Assembly (NCBI GenBank): GCA_005879095.1
Contig: VBLM01000592.1
Location: 1 to 7,132, forward strand
Direction: 5' to 3'
From: Deltaproteobacteria bacterium
Lineage (GTDB): Bacteria > Myxococcota > Myxococcia > Myxococcales > 40CM-4-68-19
Length of the DNA: 7,132 nt
The notes below the pieces were generated by a model. That model ran no database searches. It was not told where the DNA came from and saw nothing but the letters and a program-made list of their open reading frames with translations. A program made the position numbers and the translations under genes. Shown piece by piece: positions 1-5,974 of this stretch (position 1 is the first letter of the stretch; each line of letters starts with the position of its first letter).

Positions 1-81
1 GTGCGGTTCCCAGGCAGCGAGCAGGATCGCGAGCACCACGGCCGGACGACCGGCACGCCGTGCGCGCGCTCACACTGTTGA

Positions 82-696
82 TCAATCGACGGGCTTCGCC
101 GTGCCGTTCTTGAGCGAGGCTTCGATCAGCGCCTCGACCTTGCGCTGGACTTCCTTCGACAGTCGCTCCTGCTCGCGGCCCATCTTCTCCTGCTCGCGGC
201 CGATCTTTTCCTGCTCGCGCCCGAGCGTCTGTTGCGCCTTGCTCAGCTCGTGCTGGATCGAGGCGATCTCGTGCTCATCGTCGCGATCGGCCTTGGTCGA
301 CTTTCCGCCGTGCATGTCCCGCTCCGCCTGACGCATCGCCGCCCGCGCCTGCAGTTGACCGAGCCGGGCCTGTTCCTGGCCGAGCTTCGCCTGCTGCTGT
401 CCGAGATCGGCTTGGCGGCGCCCGAGGTCGCCTTGGGTCTTTCCCAGCTCTTCCTGCGGCTGGACGGCTTCTTCGATGGTCTTGATCGCCGCGCCGTCCC
501 GCACCACGTACTCCTTGCCCTCGTGCCGGAACCACAAGTAACCAGGACCGATTTCACGCAGATGCCGCCGGGCGAGGCGGATGTCGTCCATGTCGCCGTG
601 CATGGTAGACGACCGGTCGTCGTGGACCACGACCCAGGCATCGTCGCGCGAGAACCCGCCGGTCGAGAGCAGTGCCGCAATCAGCATCCCGATCAT
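82..696 (-). CDS. Exported heptad-repeat coiled-coil protein (paralog 1 of 2), function unknown
   Basis: A 204-residue protein. Residues 1-16 are a short hydrophobic N-terminus that could act as a signal peptide. Residues 18-67 form a head with DDAWVVVHDD, TMHGD, GPGYLWFRHEGKEYVVRDG. From about 80 the chain is a Gln/Glu/Arg-rich coiled coil in exact 7-residue units (LGKTQGD, LGRRQAD, LGQQQAK, LGQEQAR), interrupted by a charged spacer at about 121-142, then resuming (GREQEK units) to about 186. The tail VEALIEASLKNGTAKPVD matches the tail of the neighbouring paralog. The start at 696 is chosen because GAGG lies 9 bases upstream and the gene begins one base after the stop of the upstream gene. 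The two are probably translationally coupled. No enzymatic motif is visible. From memory, similar head-plus-LGxQQ repeats occur in proteins linked to M56/BlaR1-like regulators in Acidobacteria; this is not proven here. The gene is certain, the function is not. Confidence 0.85.
   Translation of the reverse strand: MIGMLIAALLSTGGFSRDDAWVVVHDDRSSTMHGDMDDIRLARRHLREIGPGYLWFRHEGKEYVVRDGAAIKTIEEAVQPQEELGKTQGDLGRRQADLGQQQAKLGQEQARLGQLQARAAMRQAERDMHGGKSTKADRDDEHEIASIQHELSKAQQTLGREQEKIGREQEKMGREQERLSKEVQRKVEALIEASLKNGTAKPVD
160..222 (-). repeat. Three 21-bp in-frame tandem units (GREQEK/R heptads)
   Basis: Three consecutive 21-base units (160-180, 181-201, 202-222) share the core cctgctcgcg and encode GREQERL, GREQEKM and GREQEKI on the minus strand. 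The next 21 bases (223-243) are a degenerate fourth copy. The unit length equals one coiled-coil heptad, so copy number can change without breaking frame or register. Confidence 0.8.
364..447 (-). repeat. Four degenerate 21-bp in-frame units (LGxxQAx heptads)
   Basis: Units 364-384, 385-405, 406-426 and 427-447 encode heptads of the form LG-x-x-Q-(A/G)-x within the first coil of the 82-696 gene. They are more diverged in DNA than the 160-222 set but keep the exact 21-base period and the Leu-Gly phase. Confidence 0.65.
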
Positions 697-697
697 G

Positions 698-1237
698 TCA
701 CTTCACCTCTTTCGCGTTTCCGTCGCGCAGCGCGGCGGCGATCACTTCTGACATCCGTCGATCCATCTCCTTCGCGCGCTTCTCTTCTGCGCGACCGAGC
801 TTTTCCTGCTCTTTGCCCACCTTCTCCTGCTCACGGTTGATCTGCTCCTGCGCGCGGTTGAGGTCTTCCTGCGCGCGCTGCAGCTTCTCGTGGTCGCCGG
901 CCTCCTCCCACTGTTCGAGCGCGGCCTGGTGGCGGTCGAGCTTCTGCTGCTGGTGCTCCAGCTCCCGGTCGGTCTGATCGAGCTGGGCCTCGCGCGCATC
1001 GGTCTCGCCGTTGCCCTCCGTGACCGCTTCGGCCCGCTTGAGGACCTCCCCCTCGCGGACGACGTACTCCTTGCCGCCGTGCCGGAACCAGAGGAATTTC
1101 GGGCCGAATTTCTTCATCAGTTTCTGGGCGGTGCGCAGGTTCGAGAGGTCGCCGCTCATGGTCACCCGCTGCTCGTCGCGGACGAGGACCCAGGCGTCGG
1201 TCGCGAGCAGGGCGAGGGCACAAAGAAGTGGCGTCAT
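698..1237 (-). CDS. Exported coiled-coil protein (paralog 2 of 2), function unknown
   Basis: A 179-residue paralog of the gene immediately downstream. Residues 1-12 (MTPLLCALALLA) look like a short signal peptide. The head at about 13-62 carries DAWVLVRDE, TMSGD, a basic helix, then GPKFLWFRHGGKEYVVREG, aligning almost without gaps to the other copy. A long helix from about 75 to 165 is rich in Gln, Glu, Arg and Lys and ends in heptads INREQEK, VGKEQEK, LGRAEEK. The tail MSEVIAAALRDGNAKEVK matches the paralog's tail. The ATG at 1237 is the best start because it supplies the hydrophobic segment, but no clear Shine-Dalgarno sequence precedes it. It begins 51 bp after the kinase gene, so co-transcription with the kinase is likely. 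Probably periplasmic or envelope-attached, possibly oligomerising with its paralog through the coil; this is inference. Confidence 0.85.
   Translation of the reverse strand: MTPLLCALALLATDAWVLVRDEQRVTMSGDLSNLRTAQKLMKKFGPKFLWFRHGGKEYVVREGEVLKRAEAVTEGNGETDAREAQLDQTDRELEHQQQKLDRHQAALEQWEEAGDHEKLQRAQEDLNRAQEQINREQEKVGKEQEKLGRAEEKRAKEMDRRMSEVIAAALRDGNAKEVK
703..710 (-). promoter_or_regulatory. Ribosome binding site for the 82-696 gene
   Basis: The minus strand reads AGAGGTGA here, with GAGG 9 bases before the ATG at 696. It lies inside the last codons of the upstream gene. It favours the ATG at 696 over the in-frame ATG at 687. Confidence 0.7.
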
Positions 1238-1288
1238 GGTGGGAAGTGGCCCGTGAATCGCGCTGGTTTCAACGGGAGGGCGAGCGGC

Positions 1289-3010
1289 CTATTTCGTCGC
1301 CGACCGCGCGCGACGCACCGCGGCAAGAAGCGATTCCGGCGCGAACGGCTTCTCCACGAACGCGTCGCAGGCCAGCTCGCGGGCGGCGTGGGCGACCTCG
1401 CGGTCGGCCGAGAAGAGCACCACCCGCGGCGAGAGACCGAGGGCGCGGATCGCGCCGAGCAGCTGGCGGCCGTCCATCTCGGGCATGCGCAGGTCGAGGA
1501 CGATCACGTCGGGCGGCGCGGACTTGACCCGAGCCAGGGCCGTCCTGCCGCCGCCCGCCCAGTCGGCGACGAAGCCGTGCTCGGCGAGGAATTCGGCCAT
1601 CATCCGGGCGATCGGCTCGTCGTCGTCGACGACCAGCACGCGGCCTTCGCCGTTGGCGGCGTTCTCGACCGACGGCGTCCGCAGCGGCAGCTCGAGCACG
1701 AACGCGTACGGCTCGGCCCGCAGCGAGCCACCGTGCAGCTCAGCGGCCCGGCGCGCGATCATCAGCGCCATGCCGAGGCCTTGCCGCTGCGAGGGCGGCG
1801 CCTCCCAGAGCGGCTCCAGCGCCTGCGCCCGCTCCGGCGCGGTGAGCGGAGCGCCCGACCAGGAGACTTGCAGGACCGCGCGTGAATCGCGCCGGTGACC
1901 GTCGATGTGAACCGCACCGAGCATGCGCGCGCGCAGGACCATCGCGGTCAGCGCGCGCTCGATGCGCTCGCGGTCGGCGACCAGCGGCAGCGCCGGCTCG
2001 ACCTCGGACTCCAGGTCTTCGTCAGCTCCGAGGCGCCGCAGCGAACGCAGCGAAGCTTCGACCAACTCGGCCATCTCGCACGGCTCCTGGTGGAGCAGGA
2101 AACGGCCGGTCTCGATGCGCGAGACTTCGAGCATCTCTTCGAGAAGGGAGTGAAGCCGCTCCGCCTGCCGCTCCAGCACCTGGACGTGGCGCGGGTCGGA
2201 GGGCTCGCCCTTCTCCAGACGGCGCGCGAGCGAATAGGAAAAGCCCTTGATGCTGGTGAGCGGCGTCTTCAGCTCGTGCGCCGCCATCGAGAGGAATCGG
2301 TCCTTGCGCGACTCGCGCTCCGCGGCCGCCAGCACCGCTCCGGCGCGGGTGAGCAGCGGCTGCAGCGGCCGGAGGTCGCGCAGGCCGCTCTCGAAACAGA
2401 GTGAAAGCGCGCCCACTACCTCGTGGTGCACGCGCAGCGGGACCGCGGCGGCGTCCTTCGACCACTCGACGTGACCGCTGTTGAGCGCGCGGGTCGCCAG
2501 CTCGGAGGCGCAGGGCGCGCCGTCGGCGCCGAGTTGCTGCACTCCGTTGGCGCAGCGCAGATGGACCGCCGCGCCGGCCGAACCGGAGAGCATTCGCGCG
2601 ATCTTCGAAATCCGCGCCGCCAGCTCGCGCGTCGTCTCGCCTTCGAGAGCCGCGTCGGCGAGTTGGGCCGCGCCGCCGCTGGCGAGAAAGGCAGTCTCGA
2701 TCCGCCGCTGCAGCGAATAGATGCGCGCAAACGCCCGCCGCACCGAGGCGGCCGCGATCCGCGCGGCGTCGCGCACGAACGCGAGCGGCGAGCCGGCCCG
2801 GGCTTCGAAGAGGCGCGCGTGAACCGTCGGGCCGCCGGCGAACGCCAGCGTGCGGGACCAGAAATGCTCTCGACCTACGGGACGCAGTTCCAGCAGGCGG
2901 CAACTCCGGGTGGGGGTCCATTTCGAGACCCACGGCGTCTCAATCTGGGCATGCCCGGATAGCCGCGGGACTGGGAAAAGCTTGGGAATTGGCGGGTTCT
3001 GACGCGGCAC
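1289..3010 (-). CDS. Cytosolic hybrid histidine kinase (GAF-like, HisKA, degenerate ATPase, C-terminal receiver)
   Basis: A 573-residue protein if it starts at the GTG at 3010. Residues 110-225 resemble a GAF sensor domain (ending in PLRVHHEVVGALSLCF). HisKA follows, with the H-box SMAAHELKTPLTSIKGF and phospho-acceptor His245. The ATPase-like domain (about 340-444) keeps a G2-type loop (GLGMALMIARRAAELHGG) but not the normal N-box Asn (Arg360 aligns there) or the DxG of the G1 box (WSG at 384-386). The receiver (about 457-570) is complete: VDDDEP acidic cluster, phospho-acceptor Asp506 in VLDLRMPEMDG, Ser534 and Lys554 in the EKP motif. No membrane segment is visible, so it should sense a cytosolic signal or partner. 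The start is uncertain: about 50 codons after the GTG have more A/T third positions than the rest, and CTG at 2896 or GTG at 2776 are alternatives. It is divergent from the 3065 gene and upstream of the two coiled-coil genes, its likely operon partners. Confidence 0.88.
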   Translation of the reverse strand: MPRQNPPIPKLFPVPRLSGHAQIETPWVSKWTPTRSCRLLELRPVGREHFWSRTLAFAGGPTVHARLFEARAGSPLAFVRDAARIAAASVRRAFARIYSLQRRIETAFLASGGAAQLADAALEGETTRELAARISKIARMLSGSAGAAVHLRCANGVQQLGADGAPCASELATRALNSGHVEWSKDAAAVPLRVHHEVVGALSLCFESGLRDLRPLQPLLTRAGAVLAAAERESRKDRFLSMAAHELKTPLTSIKGFSYSLARRLEKGEPSDPRHVQVLERQAERLHSLLEEMLEVSRIETGRFLLHQEPCEMAELVEASLRSLRRLGADEDLESEVEPALPLVADRERIERALTAMVLRARMLGAVHIDGHRRDSRAVLQVSWSGAPLTAPERAQALEPLWEAPPSQRQGLGMALMIARRAAELHGGSLRAEPYAFVLELPLRTPSVENAANGEGRVLVVDDDEPIARMMAEFLAEHGFVADWAGGGRTALARVKSAPPDVIVLDLRMPEMDGRQLLGAIRALGLSPRVVLFSADREVAHAARELACDAFVEKPFAPESLLAAVRRARSATK

Positions 3011-3064
3011 GCCGGCTGCAATCGGGGCTCGCGCGGTCCACTTCCGGACTGCCGTGGAGGAGTC
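3011..3064. promoter_or_regulatory. Divergent intergenic region, probable bidirectional promoter
   Basis: This 54-base gap separates the proposed kinase start from the start of the plus-strand operon, so promoters for both directions should lie here or just inside the poorly coding 5' end of the kinase frame (about 2860-3010). I could not identify a convincing -35/-10 pair or a sigma-54 site by eye. The assignment rests on the divergent layout only. Confidence 0.35.
3056..3060 (+). promoter_or_regulatory. Ribosome binding site supporting the TTG start at 3065
   Basis: GGAGG ends 4 bases before the TTG at 3065. The spacing is short, but this is the only strong Shine-Dalgarno sequence near the start of a frame that opens with a signal peptide, so it decides the start. 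Confidence 0.55.
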
Positions 3065-3655
3065 TTGCCCAGCGCGCTCGCACTCTGCGTGTGGCTTCTG
3101 GCGGCCGCCGGGCCGGCAGGCGACCTTTCGCCCGAGCCCGGTCTGGCGGAAACCGCCGAGGCCGCGGCGCGCGCGTCGGGCGGGTCGGCGTCGGAGGACC
3201 TTTCGCGGGAGGCGCGGGCGCGGCGGGCGCACTGGGCGCCGCAGCTGCGCGGACAGGCGCTGCTCCGCGACGACGAAAAATCGCGCACCGGTGAGTTCCG
3301 CCTGGCGCCGGTTCGAGAGCAGGACCTGGGTGTCGGCCACGCCTGGTCGGTGGTGCTGGCGTGGGACTTCTCGCAGATCGTCTACGCGCGCGAAGAGTCG
3401 CAGCTGGCTCTGGCGCACGCACAGCTGGCGCGGGCCCGGCGGGAAGCGGCCGACAAGGCGGCGCAGCTCTGGATCGAGCGCCGCCAGCAGCGGGCGCGGT
3501 GGATCTCTCTTTCGCCCGGCGCGTTGCGCGCCGAGGCCTGCTTCGCCGAACTCCGGCTGACGGCGGAGCTCGACGCGATCACGGCTGGACTGTTTCGCGA
3601 CGCCCTCTCCCGCGAGGAGGCGGCGTGCGCTTTGGACTCGGAGGAAAAACGATGA
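3065..3655 (+). CDS. Short exported TolC-like (outer-membrane efflux protein-like) protein
   Basis: A 196-residue protein starting with TTG. Residues 1-19 form a signal peptide (ALALCVWLLAAAG, then PAGD). Residues 25-60 hold an Ala/Glu/Arg helix ending in ARRAHWAPQLRGQA, like the segment before the beta-strands of TolC-family proteins (helix, then 'PQL' and a strand). A stretch at about 93-103 (AWSVVLAWDFS) is followed by a long Ala/Gln/Glu/Arg helix (LALAHAQLARARREAADKAA), the 'strand then long helix' signature of an outer-membrane efflux half-repeat. TolC-type proteins are usually over 400 residues with two such repeats; this has one, so it is either a diverged single-repeat protein or the remnant of a larger one. 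Its stop overlaps the next gene's ATG by 4 bases, so the two are coupled. The family assignment is by pattern only and is moderately sure. Confidence 0.75.
   Translation: MPSALALCVWLLAAAGPAGDLSPEPGLAETAEAAARASGGSASEDLSREARARRAHWAPQLRGQALLRDDEKSRTGEFRLAPVREQDLGVGHAWSVVLAWDFSQIVYAREESQLALAHAQLARARREAADKAAQLWIERRQQRARWISLSPGALRAEACFAELRLTAELDAITAGLFRDALSREEAACALDSEEKR
3640..3644 (+). promoter_or_regulatory. Ribosome binding site deciding the lipoprotein start at 3652
   Basis: GGAGG lies 7 bases before the ATG at 3652, which opens directly onto a lipoprotein signal sequence. The frame is open much further upstream (to about 3361), but that extension overlaps the TolC-like gene and has no such site. 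Confidence 0.85.
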
Positions 3656-5190
3656 AGTTGCCTGTGCTGTTGGTGGTGGGGATGGCGGCGTGTGCGAAGG
3701 TGACGGCGCTGGAGGAGAGCGCCGATGCGGGGCCGTCGCTGCCGGCGGTGACTGCAATCGAGCCGCAGCCGGGAGCGATACCCGGCAATTCACAGTTCGT
3801 GGTGCACTTCTCGGAGCCGATGGACGAGGGGCAGCTGCTGGCGGCGTCGGGTCGCAGCGAGACGGTGGTGCTGGCGGCGGAGGCCGACGTCGAGCGGGCC
3901 GCGGCGGCCATCGAGCATTCGCAGCTGTCGGCGCACGAGCGGACACTGTTGATTCCAGCCGAGCCGGACATCGCGGCCGATCGCAAATCGATCACGCTGG
4001 TGCCGGACCGGGTGTTGCCGGCGGGCAATTTTTTCCTCCTGATTTCGCCACGTTTGAAGGACGCAGAGGGGCGAAAGCTGGCCGGCAACGGCATGCGCTT
4101 CGCTTACCAGGTGGCGCCGCCGCCTCGCCGCGCCCGGCTCGTCTCGCCGGTCTCCGGCAGCGATGCCCCGATGAATCTCCTGATGGTGCGCGCGTTCGCC
4201 GAGGCGGGTCGGGTTGCGCTCTGGGGTCCGGGCGGGGCCGAGATCGCCGCGGCCGACGCGCACGGCGACGTGCTGCTCGCGCTCAACGCGGCGTTGATGC
4301 CGGGCGCGAAGTACGTCCTGGCGCTCGACGGCGTCCCCGACGGCGGGCAGTCGTTCACCGCCGCTTCCTGCGCGAGGACGGCGGCGCCCGCGATGCTGTC
4401 CGGCCAGGCGCAGCTTTCCGCGCGCGACACGTCGGTGCTGGTGCAGCTCTCGCTCGACTGGCCGGCGAAAGTGCAGGTGCTGATCGGCGATGCCGGCGCC
4501 GAGCCCTGCTCGGCCGAATGCGTGACCGCGACGGCGTACGTCTCCTGCTCGGCGCCTGCCTGCGGGCCGCAGATGTTCGCCTGCAAGCTCGAGCTCGACG
4601 TCGACGGCCTCGAGCCGGCGCGCGATCACGTGCTGCGCGTGGTCGCCGAGGACGATCTCGGCCACGTCATGCGTGGTCCGCTGCAATCGTTTACGACTGT
4701 CGCACCGCTGCCGCGAGTGGTGATCTCGGAGGTGATGGCGGCGCCGCCCTCGCCCGAGCCGGAGGCCGAGTATGCCGAGTTGCTCAATCTCGGGCCCGGG
4801 GTGGCCCTCCTCGATTCGATGGCCCTGGTCGCGGATGACGGCCTGATGCGGCCGCTCTTGGCTTCGCCGCCGCCGGTGCCGGTCCAGCTTGCGCCGGGCG
4901 CGAGGGCGCTCGTCGCCGGTTCCGACTTCAATCCTGCCCGGTACCCGTCGCTGCCGCCCGGCTTGCCGATCCTGCGCGCGTCGACCCAGCGGCTGCTCGG
5001 CCGCGGGCTGGCCGACGATGCGCCCCCTGCTTTCCGCCTGATGCTGCAGGCGATCGAGCTGTCGCGTTTTCCGGGCGGCGCATCCTGTCCGGGCGGCGCG
5101 AGCCTTCAGCGCGACGAGAGCGTACCGCCGGAAAGCGACGCAAGTTGGACGTGTGGAGCAGTTGGCGGCACGCCGGGAAAACCGCCGTGA
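3652..5190 (+). CDS. Lipoprotein with Ig-like domains and a C-terminal lamin-tail domain
   Basis: A 512-residue protein. Residues 1-13 are a lipoprotein signal with lipobox MAAC (Cys14 would be lipidated). Residues about 30-154 match the bacterial Ig-like (Big_5/SbsA type) pattern: VTAIEPQPGAIPGNS, VVHFSEPMDEG, then ITLVPDRVLPAG and a closing strand. A second beta-rich segment spans about 160-236. A third, at 240-350, holds a cluster of cysteines (240, 286, 290, 299, 304, 311) that could form disulfides. From about 354 the sequence PRVVISEVMAAPP...AEYAELLNLG...LAPGARALVAGSDF fits a lamin-tail domain (LTD), a fold often found on secreted bacterial proteins with nucleases, proteases or adhesive repeats. 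No catalytic domain is visible. It is likely a cell-surface or periplasmic structural or adhesive lipoprotein. Translation is coupled to the upstream gene by an ATGA overlap; yebC follows after 26 bp. The protein ends Pro-Pro-stop. Confidence 0.88.
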   Translation: MKLPVLLVVGMAACAKVTALEESADAGPSLPAVTAIEPQPGAIPGNSQFVVHFSEPMDEGQLLAASGRSETVVLAAEADVERAAAAIEHSQLSAHERTLLIPAEPDIAADRKSITLVPDRVLPAGNFFLLISPRLKDAEGRKLAGNGMRFAYQVAPPPRRARLVSPVSGSDAPMNLLMVRAFAEAGRVALWGPGGAEIAAADAHGDVLLALNAALMPGAKYVLALDGVPDGGQSFTAASCARTAAPAMLSGQAQLSARDTSVLVQLSLDWPAKVQVLIGDAGAEPCSAECVTATAYVSCSAPACGPQMFACKLELDVDGLEPARDHVLRVVAEDDLGHVMRGPLQSFTTVAPLPRVVISEVMAAPPSPEPEAEYAELLNLGPGVALLDSMALVADDGLMRPLLASPPPVPVQLAPGARALVAGSDFNPARYPSLPPGLPILRASTQRLLGRGLADDAPPAFRLMLQAIELSRFPGGASCPGGASLQRDESVPPESDASWTCGAVGGTPGKPP

Positions 5191-5204
5191 TAGAAAGCTC
5201 CCCC

Positions 5205-5210
5205 GAGGAG
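5205..5210 (+). promoter_or_regulatory. Ribosome binding site deciding the yebC start at 5217
   Basis: GAGGAG lies 6 bases before the ATG at 5217. The reading frame is open upstream to 5145, but that extension overlaps the lipoprotein gene, and the family's conserved N-terminus begins at this ATG. Confidence 0.85.
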
Positions 5211-5216
5211 CAGAGA

Positions 5217-5966
5217 ATGTCGGGCCATAACCGTTGGACCAAGATCAAGCGCAAGAAGGAAGCGATGGGCGCGACCAAGGGCGCGCTCTTCACCAAGCTG
5301 ATCCGCGAGGTGACGGTCGCGGCGCGAAACGGCGGCGGCGACCCGGACCACAACGCGCGGCTGCGGTCGGCCATCCTGGCTGCGCGCGAAGCGAACATGC
5401 CCAACGAGACCATCACCCGGGCGGTGAAGAAGGGGACCGGCGAGTTGGAAGGCGTGAGCTACGAAGAGCTGATCTACGAGGGCTACGGCCCGGGCGGCGT
5501 GGCCTTCGTGCTGGAAATCTTGACCGACAACAAGAACCGGACCGCCGGGGATGTGCGCGCCATTTTCACGAAAGGCGGCGGCAGCATGGCCACCACCGGC
5601 GCGGTCGCCTTTCAGTTCGACCGCAAGGGCGTGATTCCAGTGAAGAAAGGGCCCGGCGAGGAGCAGGTCATGGACCTCGCTCTCGAGGCCGGGGCCGAGG
5701 ACGTGATCGCCGACGGGGAGGGCGGGTTCGAGGTGCGCACCGAGCCCGGGTCGATGATGCAGGTGCACCGGTCGCTGGAAAAGCTCGGGGTCGGAGCGCC
5801 CAGGATTCAATTCATCCCGAAGACCACGGTGCAGGTCGAAGGCGAGACGGCCGAGAAGGTGCTCAAGCTGGTGGAGAACCTCGAAGACAACGACGACGTC
5901 CAGCACGTCTACGCGAACTTCGAAATCCCGGACGAGGAGTTGGCTGCGCTGGAGTCGCGAGCGTAA
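5217..5966 (+). CDS. yebC: YebC/PmpR (TACO1) family protein
   Basis: A 249-residue protein of normal family length. The N-terminus MSGHNRWTKIKRKKEAMGA and the stretches FTKLIREVTVAARNGGGDP and ANMPNETITRAVKKGTGE are the hallmark first domain. YEGYGPGGVAF, LTDNKNRTAGDVRAIFTKGG and the C-terminal VQHVYANFEIPDEEL complete the family signature. Members were first described as transcriptional regulators (PmpR). Mitochondrial TACO1 and some bacterial members act on the ribosome to help translation, notably of proline-rich stretches. Which role applies here cannot be read from the sequence. It is cytosolic. yebC next to ruvC-ruvA-ruvB is a widespread bacterial arrangement, and here only 8 bp separate it from ruvC. 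The gene lies 26 bp after the lipoprotein gene with no visible terminator between, so it probably shares that transcript. Confidence 0.97.
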   Translation: MSGHNRWTKIKRKKEAMGATKGALFTKLIREVTVAARNGGGDPDHNARLRSAILAAREANMPNETITRAVKKGTGELEGVSYEELIYEGYGPGGVAFVLEILTDNKNRTAGDVRAIFTKGGGSMATTGAVAFQFDRKGVIPVKKGPGEEQVMDLALEAGAEDVIADGEGGFEVRTEPGSMMQVHRSLEKLGVGAPRIQFIPKTTVQVEGETAEKVLKLVENLEDNDDVQHVYANFEIPDEELAALESRA

Positions 5967-5974
5967 AAGGAAGC

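Noticed and set aside
41..54. Inverted repeat gccgg-acga-ccggc after the last minus-strand gene
   Set aside because: The stem is only 5 bp with no T-run on either strand, so it does not qualify as a terminator in such GC-rich DNA.
1..60. A minus-strand frame reading into the left edge with a hydrophobic run (VVLAILLAAW) after an Arg-rich stretch, like the start of another exported protein
   Set aside because: No good start codon or ribosome binding site precedes the run, and only about 20 codons are visible. It may be a third gene of the operon but cannot be called.
160..447. Possible CRISPR-like array from regularly spaced repeats
   Set aside because: The repeats are directly adjacent 21-base units without spacers and are coding heptads.
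232..840. Plus-strand frames antisense to the coiled-coil genes (e.g. 232-840 and 890-1885)
   Set aside because: They lack ribosome binding sites and recognisable domains. The minus-strand frames have paralogous conservation and heptad repeats.
3361..3651. Upstream extension of the lipoprotein frame
   Set aside because: It overlaps the TolC-like gene and would destroy the lipoprotein signal. The ATG at 3652 has a strong ribosome binding site.
3011..3946. Upstream extension of the kinase reading frame on the minus strand to 3946
   Set aside because: It lies antisense to the well-supported 3065 and 3652 genes, has a low-complexity Pro/Arg/Ala-rich translation typical of high-GC shadow frames, and no domain.
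5106..5906. Long minus-strand open frame opposite yebC, and a plus-strand frame from 5234 running into ruvC
   Set aside because: Both overlap conserved yebC codons and have Arg/Gly/His-rich shadow composition. RuvC homology starts only at 5975.
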